Shown: positions 22,101 through 32,132 of the stretch, in pieces | Layout of the letters: every line of letters starts with the position of its first letter | Position numbering within the stretch: position 1 is the first letter of the stretch | From: Clonostachys chloroleuca | Taxonomy: Eukaryota > Ascomycota > Sordariomycetes > Hypocreales > Bionectriaceae | Assembly: GCA_037952775.1 (NCBI GenBank) | Contig: JBANAY010000003.1 | Span: 9,734,001 to 9,798,000, forward strand | DNA: 64,000 nt | Direction of reading: 5' to 3' | Program-made: the position numbers and the translations under genes | Notes under the pieces: model-generated | Databases searched by the model: none | What the model saw: only the letters and a program-made list of their open reading frames with translations | Told to the model about the DNA's origin: nothing

Positions 22101-22921
22101 AGCCTTTGCTCCCTTCCTTGGTTGATGCGAAAAGGTCATGTTTCCGTAGATGTTGTGGATACAACAATCGTCAAAGCAGTCCGTGCGCTCAGTGCGATGA
22201 CTCTCTCGTCACTCCTTCAGGATACGCTTCTTCAGCAATATTGTAGTTGGACGTGGTGTTTCTCCGGTCATGATCTTCTGGAACTCGTGCTGCAGAAATG
22301 TGGGAAAGACCCTGGCGATCTGTTGGTGAGAGCATGTAAACCGGACAGCAAGAGGTCTCGTGAAACTCGGATGAAGCCAATAGCAATCGCCCTAGCAGAC
22401 ATCGATATATCATCGGGGAGTGTGCCAATTGACAGAGCAGCTGCGCTTGCCACCATTTCCAGCTATCAGGGAGATGGCAAGTCTCAGGACAGTTTAGACG
22501 GGCAACCAAGCAGAGGAACTTTCAAACATCGAATTATTCCGTCTCAAGAGCCAAGATCCGCTCTAGATCACCTTGCCATACGGCTAAGCGAAGCCTTAAC
22601 CTGCATATCCCCCCGCCACGCTGGATACCAGAAGACCTTGCTCTCGAGGAGAAACGCATTCATGAACTTCGTCGCGAGATCAGGGTATCAACAAGAATGG
22701 CACATTGGATTCTCGATAGACGGGGCTCGGTCGATAAGAGAAGCCAACACTTCTGGAGCGAAGTCGAGATCCGATTCAATTACCTCGAAACAGGAAGCTT
22801 CCGACGGAACTTAGCAATCGGCATGTCCGCTGACGATCGACGAGCCCGGCGAACTTTGGATCTCGAGACGTCGCATATGCTAATGAAATGCTTACAACCT
22901 GTGTTGGATAAGATAATATAA
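19182..22921 (+). CDS. Protein-kinase-fold, TPR and ankyrin-like protein; catalytic Asp replaced
   Basis: Exons 19182-19520, 19570-19779, 19833-20329 and 20375 onward. The kinase domain has a Gly loop (LGSGSFGTV, 61-69), Lys85 in AVKEIKK, a DFG motif at 200-202 and AAPEQ, but the catalytic loop reads HRGLKPSN. The HRD Asp is Gly179 (GGC at 19765-19767), so phosphotransfer is probably weak or absent. After a Ser/Thr-rich linker the protein has TPR-like helices (LRLAKAYMGQRRFKDAIKTLEHAI and following) and a short ankyrin-like unit near SPLWLAAFKGKSKIVEHIL. A signalling or scaffold role is inferred. The main frame stops at 22814 (1161 residues). However, IPEDLALEEKRIHELRREI and the following helix run in the next frame to 22921. 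One more C in the C6 run near 22610 would join them into about 1197 residues. The intron at 20330 has two in-frame acceptors, after 20374 and after 20395. Confidence 0.72.
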
Positions 22922-23908
22922 TACATTGCACTGATTATGATTATGAGGATATATAGCCGGCTCTTTTGCTATGGAGGACTTTCGGGGTGTGTTGCGCTCA
23001 CAGTTTACAGCCGATGCTATACCATAATTTCGTCCAATTCTACAATTCCACCAAATTTGTAACCTAGCCTGATTCAAATTTGCCGTATACATGATTGAAC
23101 CTCGGATTACTGAGACCATGACACTCAGTTTCAAGTTCTGAGAGAGAATAGCAGCTTATAGCGCTGCTAGAGAACTCTCGAATGTGACAGCAACCCGCAC
23201 AATGTTAGTACAACCCAACGCAGGTAAGACGACATTCATGCCTATTAGAAGTCTCTTATTATTACTTAGAGGCAACGTCAAATTTAGAGGACAAGTCAGT
23301 CTCAGGCTCAGCCCTTCAGGGGTTTTCTCTTATAGCTACCACCGAAGCTATGCTGCTTTTATGCTTGAAAGGCGGGATCTGAGGCTGGCTTGGACTCTTT
23401 CAGGTGACTATCTTGGAATCCTGCTGACGTTGAGAATGAACACTATTCTATTACAAATCCTCACAATAAATGAGCCTCTATTCACAGAAAGGGCCAAGAT
23501 GTTATTAGTGATGACGAATAATTGATGAGAAATCAAGACCACATCTCTGGTAAGACAAATCTTGTAATCCAACTTCGGGCCTAGAGATAATCCGTGATGG
23601 ATGCATTGTGTAGGATTTTGACAGAGAAGTCTAGGGGAATGTTAGGTCCCTATTGGCCATCGGAGTGAATGATCATCTCTGAATGGTCATCTCCGGATTT
23701 GAAATACAATCAAAGTACCCATGTAATGTTTACGTGATAGCTGAGTGATTGGTCGATCAGCAGCTTTTTGAACCTTGGCATCGGTCTCGGTCAGACTATG
23801 AGAACCTAGGCACCATCTCTAAAACTATTTTACCCCTCACGTACGCCCAATAGGCGGACCAAATCTACTAGGAGTCCACACCTGGAAGTATCGAACATAT
23901 TCTTCGTC
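22922..23908. other. Intergenic, no convincing gene
   Basis: About 1 kb, AT-rich. A frame at 23184-23525 contains PNAGKTT, which looks like a P-loop, but nothing else of an ATPase follows. It otherwise holds the 3' UTR of the kinase-TPR gene and upstream sequence of the kinase-like relic. Confidence 0.5.
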
Positions 23909-24697
23909 ATGTCATTCTCAATCTTCCCGCCGCATTGCAGAGAAATCGGAACCATCTTTGCTCAATCTGCGAACAAGGAGCCACAGCTCGTTCGGTCTCT
24001 TCAAGACCTGACAATTCTTGAAAATTATGAGCGCGGGGCGACTAAAATCAAAACAACCACGTTTTATTATATCAGCAATAATGACGAGTTGTATTTCGGG
24101 TTGACGTCGAAGGGCAAAGTGGACACATCGATCCTCGAATACAATTCAGCTCTCAAGCGCGTTGCCGATGAGAAGGTCTGGCCTGAAGCTCCGGCAAACG
24201 GCAACCTCACTCTGGCGCCTAATAACCTAACGGAGGGGTTAGCTTTCCTAAAGCGCCCTCAGCTGAGTTCTTACTCTCCTGGGAACGATAACAGCCTCAT
24301 CCCCCAGTCATTTCTAAAAGAAACGTTGATAATGGAGCAACTATCTAAAACGGGGTCGGATTACGGCAATCTGGTTAGAGCGCCTCGAACTAACCTTGAA
24401 CCAATACGTCAACACCCCGGGGTTCAACCAACTAGACAAAGCCCAGTTTATTGATGATATTGAATCAGCTGTAAATCATTTACACGCATTAGGCCTCGCC
24501 CATAATGCTATCAGTCCCAACAAGATCATGATTAAAAGAAACAAGCCAATTCTGGTTGGCTTTGAGTCTTGTCAGCCTTTTGGGGAGAATTTGAATTCAC
24601 TCGGTTCTTCAGACATGAAGGTATTCTCCACTTCTGAAACAAAGAATGATATTCTGTCCTAAACAATCTACGTGATTGGATTAAGAAACCAGCCTAA
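23909..24697 (+). pseudogene. Kinase-fold protein relic (fungal-specific family)
   Basis: The first frame, 23909-24350, carries family blocks I recognise, notably TEGLAFLKRPQLSSYSPG and LIPQSFLKETLIMEQLSK. At that point a stretch is missing (the family has an HPNI-x-RYLGC-like block), and homology resumes in another frame with GRITAIWLERLELTLNQYV. It continues through VNHLHALGLAHNAISPNKIMI to FESCQPFGENLNSLG. A further one-base deletion near 24655-24662 puts the C-terminus LNNLRDWIKKPA, ending with TAA at 24695-24697, out of frame. The usual HND-x-NP-x-NI loop reads HNAISPNKI and the DF-D site reads GFE, so catalytic residues are lost as well. Deletion, two frame changes and active-site decay make this a clear relic. 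Confidence 0.78.
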
Positions 24698-25533
24698 AGG
24701 GAAAAATCAAGGAGAAGGAATCACGGATCATGGGACAAGATCATCGGGGCACGTAGATGCGGCTCAAAAGAAGTTCATCCAACTATCAAAACTGTACTCA
24801 ATTTAACTGCGTCATTTGAAAACAAAGCATAATTGAATCCAATGGGTCGCGTGAAGTTTGTATCTTCGGCCATCCCAGAACCTGCAGATGGGTCTGCGCT
24901 GGAGGTTTGCCTTCTCTAACATCTCGTCTAATCTCAGTAGTTCGAATAATCTGACTTGCAATATTGAGAACCTTTCAATCAATTATAAAACGCCTTTTGG
25001 GAAACAATATATAGCTCCGTATAAGTCAAGATTCATACACTTCTCTAGGTTTTCAATGCCTCGATGAAAATTCTACGCAGAGTTAGGCGGGATCCATATT
25101 GCTAAATGTTGGACTACGCCACTTGGGCTGAATGAATCAGGACTCTAATAATAAAGGCATGCCATCGCATTATGCCGTAGGAACGACGGCCTGTCTGGAG
25201 GTTGCATTGGTGTACTGCGCCGCAAGCTGCTGCGCCTCCAGCTGATGAAGCCGGTGTGTTCCTTTCAGTGTCTTCATAGCCGCCGAACGGAAGCTGTTGG
25301 TTCTAACCGCTCAGCTTGCACCAATTGGCTGCAGCCGGGTCGTATTGAAACGGGGCCGTATTTCAAGGGTTAGAATCCATCAAATGTCACCGCCATTCAG
25401 CTTTTATAATAGACCAGGCTTAGCCAATTGGAACAGGATCGCTGGGTTCCCTTTGACTCTTGATATGCCGAACGCCCATCGAATCCGACACCAGATACCT
25501 CCCACTCATATCTCTCGAGGCAAAACATAAGCC
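24698..25533. other. Intergenic
   Basis: About 840 bp between the kinase-like relic and the next gene, including the latter's promoter. Only short frames without motifs are present, and no repeat was recognised. Confidence 0.55.
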
Positions 25534-26890
25534 ATGCCGACCATTCAAGAGCTAAGCGAGCAATTAAACTATGGGAAAAAGAGGTCCAGTAGTGATGGAA
25601 GCTCAAAACTGAAAGAATTCGTGGATTTTTTCACTACTCCCTATGCCAAAAAGTGTCCGGCGGTCAAGTCATGGGGCGACTTCAAGAAACCCAACGTCCA
25701 ACAATTCGTGTTGGAAATGACTGATCAATTTCTCCGCCAAGAAGGATCAACACTTTGGCCTGAAGATGAATCCTCTCCGTTATACAACGAGAGCCTCATC
25801 TGGCCACGGGATGAAAAGAAGTAAGTTAAGCTCGCCTCTTTACCCCTTCGTTCAAATCATTGTTAATGTTGAATACAGAATCAAAGAGCTGATGTGCAAG
25901 ATGTTCTTCGCGAAGAACATGCATAAGCAGAGGAGCGACCACCAGACGGGCCAAAAGCGTAAAAGCAACCACGCCACAACGCCAAGGACGCCTACTTCGT
26001 CCAGCAACATGGACGCAAATGACGCCCGGGACGACAATCAAACGAAACCCGCACGAGAGCCAGGCAAACTGGATGAGACCGATCGTTCTGTTCTGGATTT
26101 ATATGAGTTTCCGGAGCCCCGAATGCTTAGCCCCCAGCAAGAAGCTGAAGTCCGGGCTCTAGCAGAAGAGAGTTTCCCAACGATATCTTCTTCGGCTGAG
26201 CTTTTCATTGGCGCGGAAAGGCCTGGCAAAGACAAAGGCCAGGTCGAGGACAGGTTATCTTCTCAAACTCTCGAATCGACCTCGGCCGTGGCTTCCAAAT
26301 TACCGGTTAATAAACTAAGATCGCCACTCAACAGGACTTTTGGAAACATAAGCAGATCCAGACTCTCTGCTTCCCCTTCCTCGACAGTGTCCCAAGGCCT
26401 CCTATCACCAGGCACCCACCCTCGCGCGCCTCAAGCTGCAGTGATAAACATTGACGACGCTCCACATTACTCGTCGTTAAATACATCGGAAAGGCGACAG
26501 GAAACTGGCTTAGCTCTCATGGAGGATGCCAGTTCGGCCGATTCGCGGATACCCCCAGAGCCCGAGATATGGTACTATGCCATCAAATCGCATAAGCCTA
26601 AAGTGACGAAATCGTGGGAATCGAAAGCGATATTTTCAGATATGACATTGGCGCAGCTCCGGGATGAACTGGTTCGCGGTTTTGACGATGCCACACCATC
26701 GGATATTCGCTGCACATTGAACGGACCTGCTGATATGAAAGCGGAGGTCGAGGTTGACCACACGAAGAAAAGTCATTTGCAGAGGCTGAAGATGATTTTC
26801 GAATCCGACATTAAGGAGGCTATTGAAGAAGACAGGGGCGTAGCTGCCACTTCTCCGCTGACTTTTCTTATCAAGATTGAACCCGCCTGA
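25534..26890 (+). CDS. Uncharacterised two-exon protein
   Basis: Exons 25534-25820 and 25879-26890 flank a 58-bp intron (GTAAGT donor, ATACAG acceptor) and encode 432 residues. I do not recognise the family. Residues about 1-120 are helical and charged (LSEQLNYGKK, LKEFVDFFTTPYAKKCPAVKSWGDFKKPNVQQFVLEMTD), with a basic patch around the splice (KKIKELMCKMFFAKNMHKQR). Residues about 120-310 are Ser/Pro-rich and probably disordered. The C-terminal ~110 residues (WYYAIKSHKPKVTKSWESKAIF, LAQLRDELVRGF, TCTLNG-like, PLTFLIKIEP) look like a compact alpha/beta domain. No signal peptide or membrane segment is visible. The basic patch would suit a nuclear or nucleic-acid-associated protein, but that is a guess. 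It is transcribed toward the large gene on the opposite strand. Confidence 0.75.
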
Positions 26891-27164
26891 ACGAGGTGTA
26901 TAGCTCAATGGATACATTTAAAATGATACAACTTCTGTTAAGGATATATAGGTAAATTCCATCAGTTCCAACCGAAGTAGCCCATCCAGATTTGTTTGGA
27001 TCGTGATGATTCCATGATATACTAAGACGCTGTGCCGATATAACACATGAAAACCGACTGCCTACGTAAGGATATGGGCCTTGCTATAAGCTATGATATT
27101 GGTTTTTTCTTATCCCTTCAAGACATTATCATCCCAATTCTTTGTAGTATACAATAATTCAACT

Positions 27165-30100
27165 TTAGCGAACTTGGACATTCATCTGCCAGGCCAAGTT
27201 TCTAAACTCTTCAATCGGGCTCATGCTCCATTTATTCAGCATTTCCCAGATTTCCAACCCGGTTTTTTCTTTTGCCTCGCTGCTATTATCGTTTTCTTTG
27301 TTAAACTTGTCAGAGTCAAGAATCTCTGCCGCAAGCCTGGTGCGGAGATGATCCGCCGGGGTTGGAGTGGCCCCGTTGTCCAGTTTATCAAGACTTCCTA
27401 GAGCAATAGCCAACAATAACGCCGATTGCTTGGGAACTGTTGTCATAACATGCGTCCTTATGATCTCAAACTCGTCATAGTATAGTCTGCCGCCTGTTGT
27501 GATTTCATGTAATAACTGCACAATCATCTCCGCGAATGCGGAAACGGCACCGGAATCGCCATGTGAGAGATCTAAAAGTCTCAGCCTCAGATGCAACGTA
27601 TTTGGCAACGCGAATGGTCGCCGATGGTGGTCAGCTTGCCACTCGGGTGTTCTGAGTTCATCAATCCTCTTAATAAGTTGCTTGATTACCCTGCCAGAAC
27701 TAGCACTCCCATGAACTCCCTCGGGACCATTTGCTGGTATCCGGAATACAATATCATCAAAAAGAGCCAAATCTCCGCGTGATAACGCTATCTCAGCCAT
27801 GCGCAACACAAAATCTTCCGCCATGGACGAGATTTTTGAAGTCTTGCCATCATTCTGGCCGGTGGTGCTCCAAGAGGCCAACATCTCTGCTGCCCATCCT
27901 CCACCCAAATCTAATGCCTCCTTAGAGGTTTTAGACCACAAATGAAGCCAGTGTCTGCCAGTGTTGGAACTTGCCAATTTTCGGTTGTTCTGTACGTAAG
28001 TAGTGAACTCTCGAATGTCCTTTGGCTGTTTAAGCAGAAACAGCACATAGTCGCGAATCATGGTGAAATCTTCTACTGATATGCTGGGAGGAGCTTTCTG
28101 TCGCAGCAACTCTAGAAACTTCTCGGGACAGGTTGGAATCTGAGGCAGCATACAAGCTCCATTTCCAAATCCGTACTTCTCCATGAAGAGGGCTAGCCAC
28201 CGTGAATTGGTTTGGCTAGATATGCGGAGAGCCTGGGCGGCAAGCTTTAGCAGGGCGTCACTACAAGGCTTGTGTTTTCTAGGCATGAGCATGCCCAACA
28301 CCATATGGCCATCCTGGCTATGGTCAACAAGCGGTAGTTCTCCCCCGCTGCTGGCTAATTTCCATTCCGACTCTATGTCGGGGTACCTTTCGTTGAGCGC
28401 TGAGGCGATAGGCACGGCATATTGTTCCAAGAGGCGTAAAACCTCTGTGTTTTCGTTGTCCTCTGCGAGTAACCTAGTGAGAGCTTTTATCGCAGCCACC
28501 TGTATTTCGACATGGGAGCTGTGTCTCAGTATCTCGGCTAGGATATTCACAGCTTTTTGTGGGGTAGTGAAGCTCTTCCCGCGCAGCAGTTGCTCCACAG
28601 ACTTCACTGTCGACACTTGGATAAGAGATTCCGAGACTGTGTGGCCGGTTTCTGATGCTTCTCTTGCTTTCTGCAATCTTAGCTTCTCTACTATACCACC
28701 GGAGAGCGACTCGATGAAAGCCTCCGCATCTTGGGGCTCAAGCTGGTTTAAGTGATGAGAGCTCAATAGATATTGATGCCAATCACTAGCTCGGGGGACT
28801 TCTACGATGAACTCCTTGACGAGGGGGCTGGCGAGTGAGGGTTGTGGCCCATCCGACAGCATCCGAACAAGCATGTAGAAGAGTCTGTATGCTCCCTCGA
28901 TTTTGACTGGATCTTCCCGAATTCGCCGCAGGATAGATATTCCCAGCCCTGCCAGAAGTTGAGGAGGAAGACGGGCGCGGTTCAGTCTTAGAGATGAGAC
29001 TATTTTATCGAACATCAAGCTTTCTCTCTCGTAAAAGCCTTTGGATAAGCATAGTTTAGAGTCGAAGGGTTGATTCTTTTCCGAAAATGGCTGCTTAGAT
29101 AGAGAGCAATTCGTTCCGTGTGTACTGTCAAGACACAAAACAGCCGCCATCATCTGATTATCCAGCTCAGACCCTGGACACTCTGACAAAGACTTCGGAT
29201 GCCAGAAGTCGAGCACAGTTTTTGAATGCTTCGGAATAATCGGTTCCATCCAAGTCAGTCTCCGCTTTATCCAGTGAGTGCCCATTTTCCAACCGGGTTT
29301 GACCATGCAGTCGAGAACTGTCACGGGTCGGAGCCGTCTCTCATCTTTTCGATATGCAGTTATAGCGTTATAAGTTGGATCAGGGTCCCATTCTATTGTT
29401 CTTGATGGTTCATCGGATTCATGTTTGGGGATATTAGTGTAATAACGATGAGGAGCGTCCTCATCAAGAACCTTGGCTATTGAAGCGGAGTAGGGAAACA
29501 CCCGAGCCCAGAATCTTTGTGCCTCTTCTGTCGACATTCTATCACCGGTGAGATGATGGAGTGCGTAATCCCAAGCCATTTTAAGCCGCGTTTTGTAATC
29601 AGAATCGCCATTTTTACCATGAAGGTAGACTCGGAGCGCCACGCTCCAATCGTCAACGAAAACGCCGATGCTCGCGTGAGCCTTGGCAGAGCTCGGCGCT
29701 GGAGACAAAGCCACCTGCGGATCACAAAATACGACGTCCCGAGCTCGCTTCTGCAAGTACGAAGCGTCTCCAGCCTGAATAATGTGATGTTCTGGCCACA
29801 GACACTGAATTGGGAGTCCATTTGGCCATGGGATTTGAAGTGTCGAAGCTTCAGCATCAAGTCTCGTCCGATATCCAGCCCAGAGATTGTCCCGGTTTTC
29901 TGCCAACAAATCCAAGAATCTTATGACTAAAGGAGTAAACTCCATCGTCGATGACGACTTGCTAAACAACGGAAACCCATTCGGATTTTGAAACCCCAGG
30001 CGCTGATTCCCGGGTCGGAGGATCAACGACTCTGCTGCAAGGATCGTATCTAAGGTTGGTTGTAAAATCAGATTGAATATTTGCTCATCGGACCATTTCA

Positions 30101-32132
30101 TCTGAACTTGCATATTTTGGTAGTCTTTCAAGCGAAATTCAACCACCTTAGGAATCAGCTGGTACACCGACTCCCAATCAGACCGACAAAAAGAGGGGGA
30201 ATCAACCGTCATAGCCGCTGTTTCAAGAAGCGTCATCAAAACTTTGTTTGCCTTTGGAATATTCTCCCGAATATCCCCTGTTGTATGCCTAGCATCTGTC
30301 GCGGACAGAAGACTTAGCAAGGGCGGCAAGTGGAGTTGCTGGTCACTGTATAAAAGTTTTAGTACCATGGCGTCCTTGTTGAAGCGACGCGCCCATATCA
30401 ATGTATTGATGTAAGCATCAATATCGCCCATGGCAATACAAAGCCGACAGGCAGCAATTGCCCAAAATGCCCTGACCTCTGCCGTGCGCCCTTGTTGGGA
30501 TAACGATTTTCGACGAGAGAGCTCCGTTACGCGTAAATGATTTCTCACGTGGCGAGGATCGACAGGGCAGGGAATAGGACTATGTGAGAAGTTCCGCAGG
30601 AGAAATCCCCGCAGGGCTGGGCCGTCTGGATTCAATGACTCATCTTCATTGTTTGTACTGAGTTGAAATAGGTTCCCTAGTTCGGATTCTTTGTAATTCC
30701 AAGGCTCAAGGGCAGAGTAGCCGTGTCCCGGGTGTGCTTCTTGAAGTCGCTCAAACAGATTTATAGCTTCGGGCCTGGGGAGAAGAAGGAAGACCTCTAT
30801 ACTGATCTTGAGTTCCCTGAGCATATCGCTTGAGCGGCTGGAAGATGATCCAATGTCCAGCTGATACCCTTGATTGTGTTTGAAGAATAAACGTAGGAAC
30901 GCATACCGTTTGTCCCTTGGAACTTGCTTCAACATAACTTCGACTGAAATCTGCTTTGATTCTCTCTCGGGAAATCCTTCGAGATAGGTCGCAAGCTGTA
31001 CATCGGGCACTAAATTGTGACCCCAAGCACGAACAAGATATTTGAATAGAGACCTCGGATGCCTGGCAACTGAATCATGCCTAGATATCCCTTGGTGGTC
31101 GATTGCTTTGTTATCAAACAAGGCCGGACAATCCTCTAAAGTCTCGATTAGAAGGGACCAAAACTCGGATGCAGCCTCCGGATCACAGTGTCGACGACTG
31201 TATTGTCTTGCAAGCGGTAGGATCACCTTATCCCTGATATCACCGATAGGTGCGCTATGGAAGTCATAGTTTGCGGCGAGTAGTTGAAATACTTGAAGCC
31301 TCAAGCTTCGACTATGAGCCAAAGATTGCCGGACTTTTTCCCAACTCACTTTGCTCTCTGACGCTGAGCAAGACTTTTTGAAGTGAATCTCAGTTATTGT
31401 GGTTCGATGAACTTTTCTTACTCGCTTCAGAACAGATTTTCTGACCATATGGTTATCCGCGAGCAAGTCTCTCCATCGAAGTGGCACAGACTTGTGTGCA
31501 CTGTTTTGATCGGTCCATGCCAGAGCCATTTCAGCTGGGCAGCTTGGCAGAAGATGCGCATATTCCATGTCCAATGGACGTTTATCCGGATTCCGATTGC
31601 CATCATTGAGCATCAAAAACAACTCCCCCATTCTCTGTTGACGGTCAGTCCGTGTCTGGCCTCCGGCAAGAGCTATCCCACGGAGACTTCGGATGAATAA
31701 CCGTAGGTCTGTCAAGCTAAACTGAGAAAGTAGCTTGACGATGCCCTCGGATCCACCGAGAGCATCCCACGTGGGCGCAAAAGTGGCATCACCGCGAAGC
31801 TGGGCCGTGAGAACGGGCAACGCCAGCCGTCGAAGAGTTACACTATGCCGCTGACAAACAACGGCGACAGTGACCCGAGGGTCTTCGGCGATGGACAGCC
31901 ATGTTCGGACTGGTAGATCCGGCAGGCTTCCTGTCGCCACTGAATCAAGGAGCTGGCTTGTGATTGAGGTATTATTAGCTGTTGGTGATGTGAGTGCTCG
32001 ACGGAGGAGCACCGCCTGGTCCGCGGGCTTCGCGTCCCGGAGCCGGCGAATGTCGATCTTGGAGGTCGCCGCCGCCGTCACCGAGGATATAGTCCGCCTG
32101 AGACATGTGAAAACTGCCGGTCTTTTCATCAT
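27165..32132 (-). CDS. Uncharacterised 1655-residue helical-repeat-like protein
   Basis: A single uninterrupted frame of 1655 codons, with two adjacent ATGs at 32132 and 32129 and its stop at 27165. The N-terminal ~30 residues (MKRPAVFTCLRRTISSVTAAATSK) are basic, rich in Ser/Thr/Ala and free of acidic residues, which would suit a mitochondrial targeting sequence. Downstream the protein appears to be an almost wholly alpha-helical solenoid, with many amphipathic stretches such as VNILAEILRHSSHVEIQVAAIKALTRLL, which reads like HEAT/ARM units, near residue 1190-1220. No catalytic motif, transmembrane segment or metal site was recognised. Similar very long hypothetical proteins are known from Eurotiales, but I cannot attach a function. 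The absence of introns over 5 kb is unusual for this window. Long antisense frames are shadows. Confidence 0.8.
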   Translation of the reverse strand: MMKRPAVFTCLRRTISSVTAAATSKIDIRRLRDAKPADQAVLLRRALTSPTANNTSITSQLLDSVATGSLPDLPVRTWLSIAEDPRVTVAVVCQRHSVTLRRLALPVLTAQLRGDATFAPTWDALGGSEGIVKLLSQFSLTDLRLFIRSLRGIALAGGQTRTDRQQRMGELFLMLNDGNRNPDKRPLDMEYAHLLPSCPAEMALAWTDQNSAHKSVPLRWRDLLADNHMVRKSVLKRVRKVHRTTITEIHFKKSCSASESKVSWEKVRQSLAHSRSLRLQVFQLLAANYDFHSAPIGDIRDKVILPLARQYSRRHCDPEAASEFWSLLIETLEDCPALFDNKAIDHQGISRHDSVARHPRSLFKYLVRAWGHNLVPDVQLATYLEGFPERESKQISVEVMLKQVPRDKRYAFLRLFFKHNQGYQLDIGSSSSRSSDMLRELKISIEVFLLLPRPEAINLFERLQEAHPGHGYSALEPWNYKESELGNLFQLSTNNEDESLNPDGPALRGFLLRNFSHSPIPCPVDPRHVRNHLRVTELSRRKSLSQQGRTAEVRAFWAIAACRLCIAMGDIDAYINTLIWARRFNKDAMVLKLLYSDQQLHLPPLLSLLSATDARHTTGDIRENIPKANKVLMTLLETAAMTVDSPSFCRSDWESVYQLIPKVVEFRLKDYQNMQVQMKWSDEQIFNLILQPTLDTILAAESLILRPGNQRLGFQNPNGFPLFSKSSSTMEFTPLVIRFLDLLAENRDNLWAGYRTRLDAEASTLQIPWPNGLPIQCLWPEHHIIQAGDASYLQKRARDVVFCDPQVALSPAPSSAKAHASIGVFVDDWSVALRVYLHGKNGDSDYKTRLKMAWDYALHHLTGDRMSTEEAQRFWARVFPYSASIAKVLDEDAPHRYYTNIPKHESDEPSRTIEWDPDPTYNAITAYRKDERRLRPVTVLDCMVKPGWKMGTHWIKRRLTWMEPIIPKHSKTVLDFWHPKSLSECPGSELDNQMMAAVLCLDSTHGTNCSLSKQPFSEKNQPFDSKLCLSKGFYERESLMFDKIVSSLRLNRARLPPQLLAGLGISILRRIREDPVKIEGAYRLFYMLVRMLSDGPQPSLASPLVKEFIVEVPRASDWHQYLLSSHHLNQLEPQDAEAFIESLSGGIVEKLRLQKAREASETGHTVSESLIQVSTVKSVEQLLRGKSFTTPQKAVNILAEILRHSSHVEIQVAAIKALTRLLAEDNENTEVLRLLEQYAVPIASALNERYPDIESEWKLASSGGELPLVDHSQDGHMVLGMLMPRKHKPCSDALLKLAAQALRISSQTNSRWLALFMEKYGFGNGACMLPQIPTCPEKFLELLRQKAPPSISVEDFTMIRDYVLFLLKQPKDIREFTTYVQNNRKLASSNTGRHWLHLWSKTSKEALDLGGGWAAEMLASWSTTGQNDGKTSKISSMAEDFVLRMAEIALSRGDLALFDDIVFRIPANGPEGVHGSASSGRVIKQLIKRIDELRTPEWQADHHRRPFALPNTLHLRLRLLDLSHGDSGAVSAFAEMIVQLLHEITTGGRLYYDEFEIIRTHVMTTVPKQSALLLAIALGSLDKLDNGATPTPADHLRTRLAAEILDSDKFNKENDNSSEAKEKTGLEIWEMLNKWSMSPIEEFRNLAWQMNVQVR

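Noticed and set aside
23184..23525. Frame with a P-loop-like PNAGKTT.
   Set aside because: No Walker B, signature or membrane segments follow, and the frame is short and AT-rich; chance match is likely.
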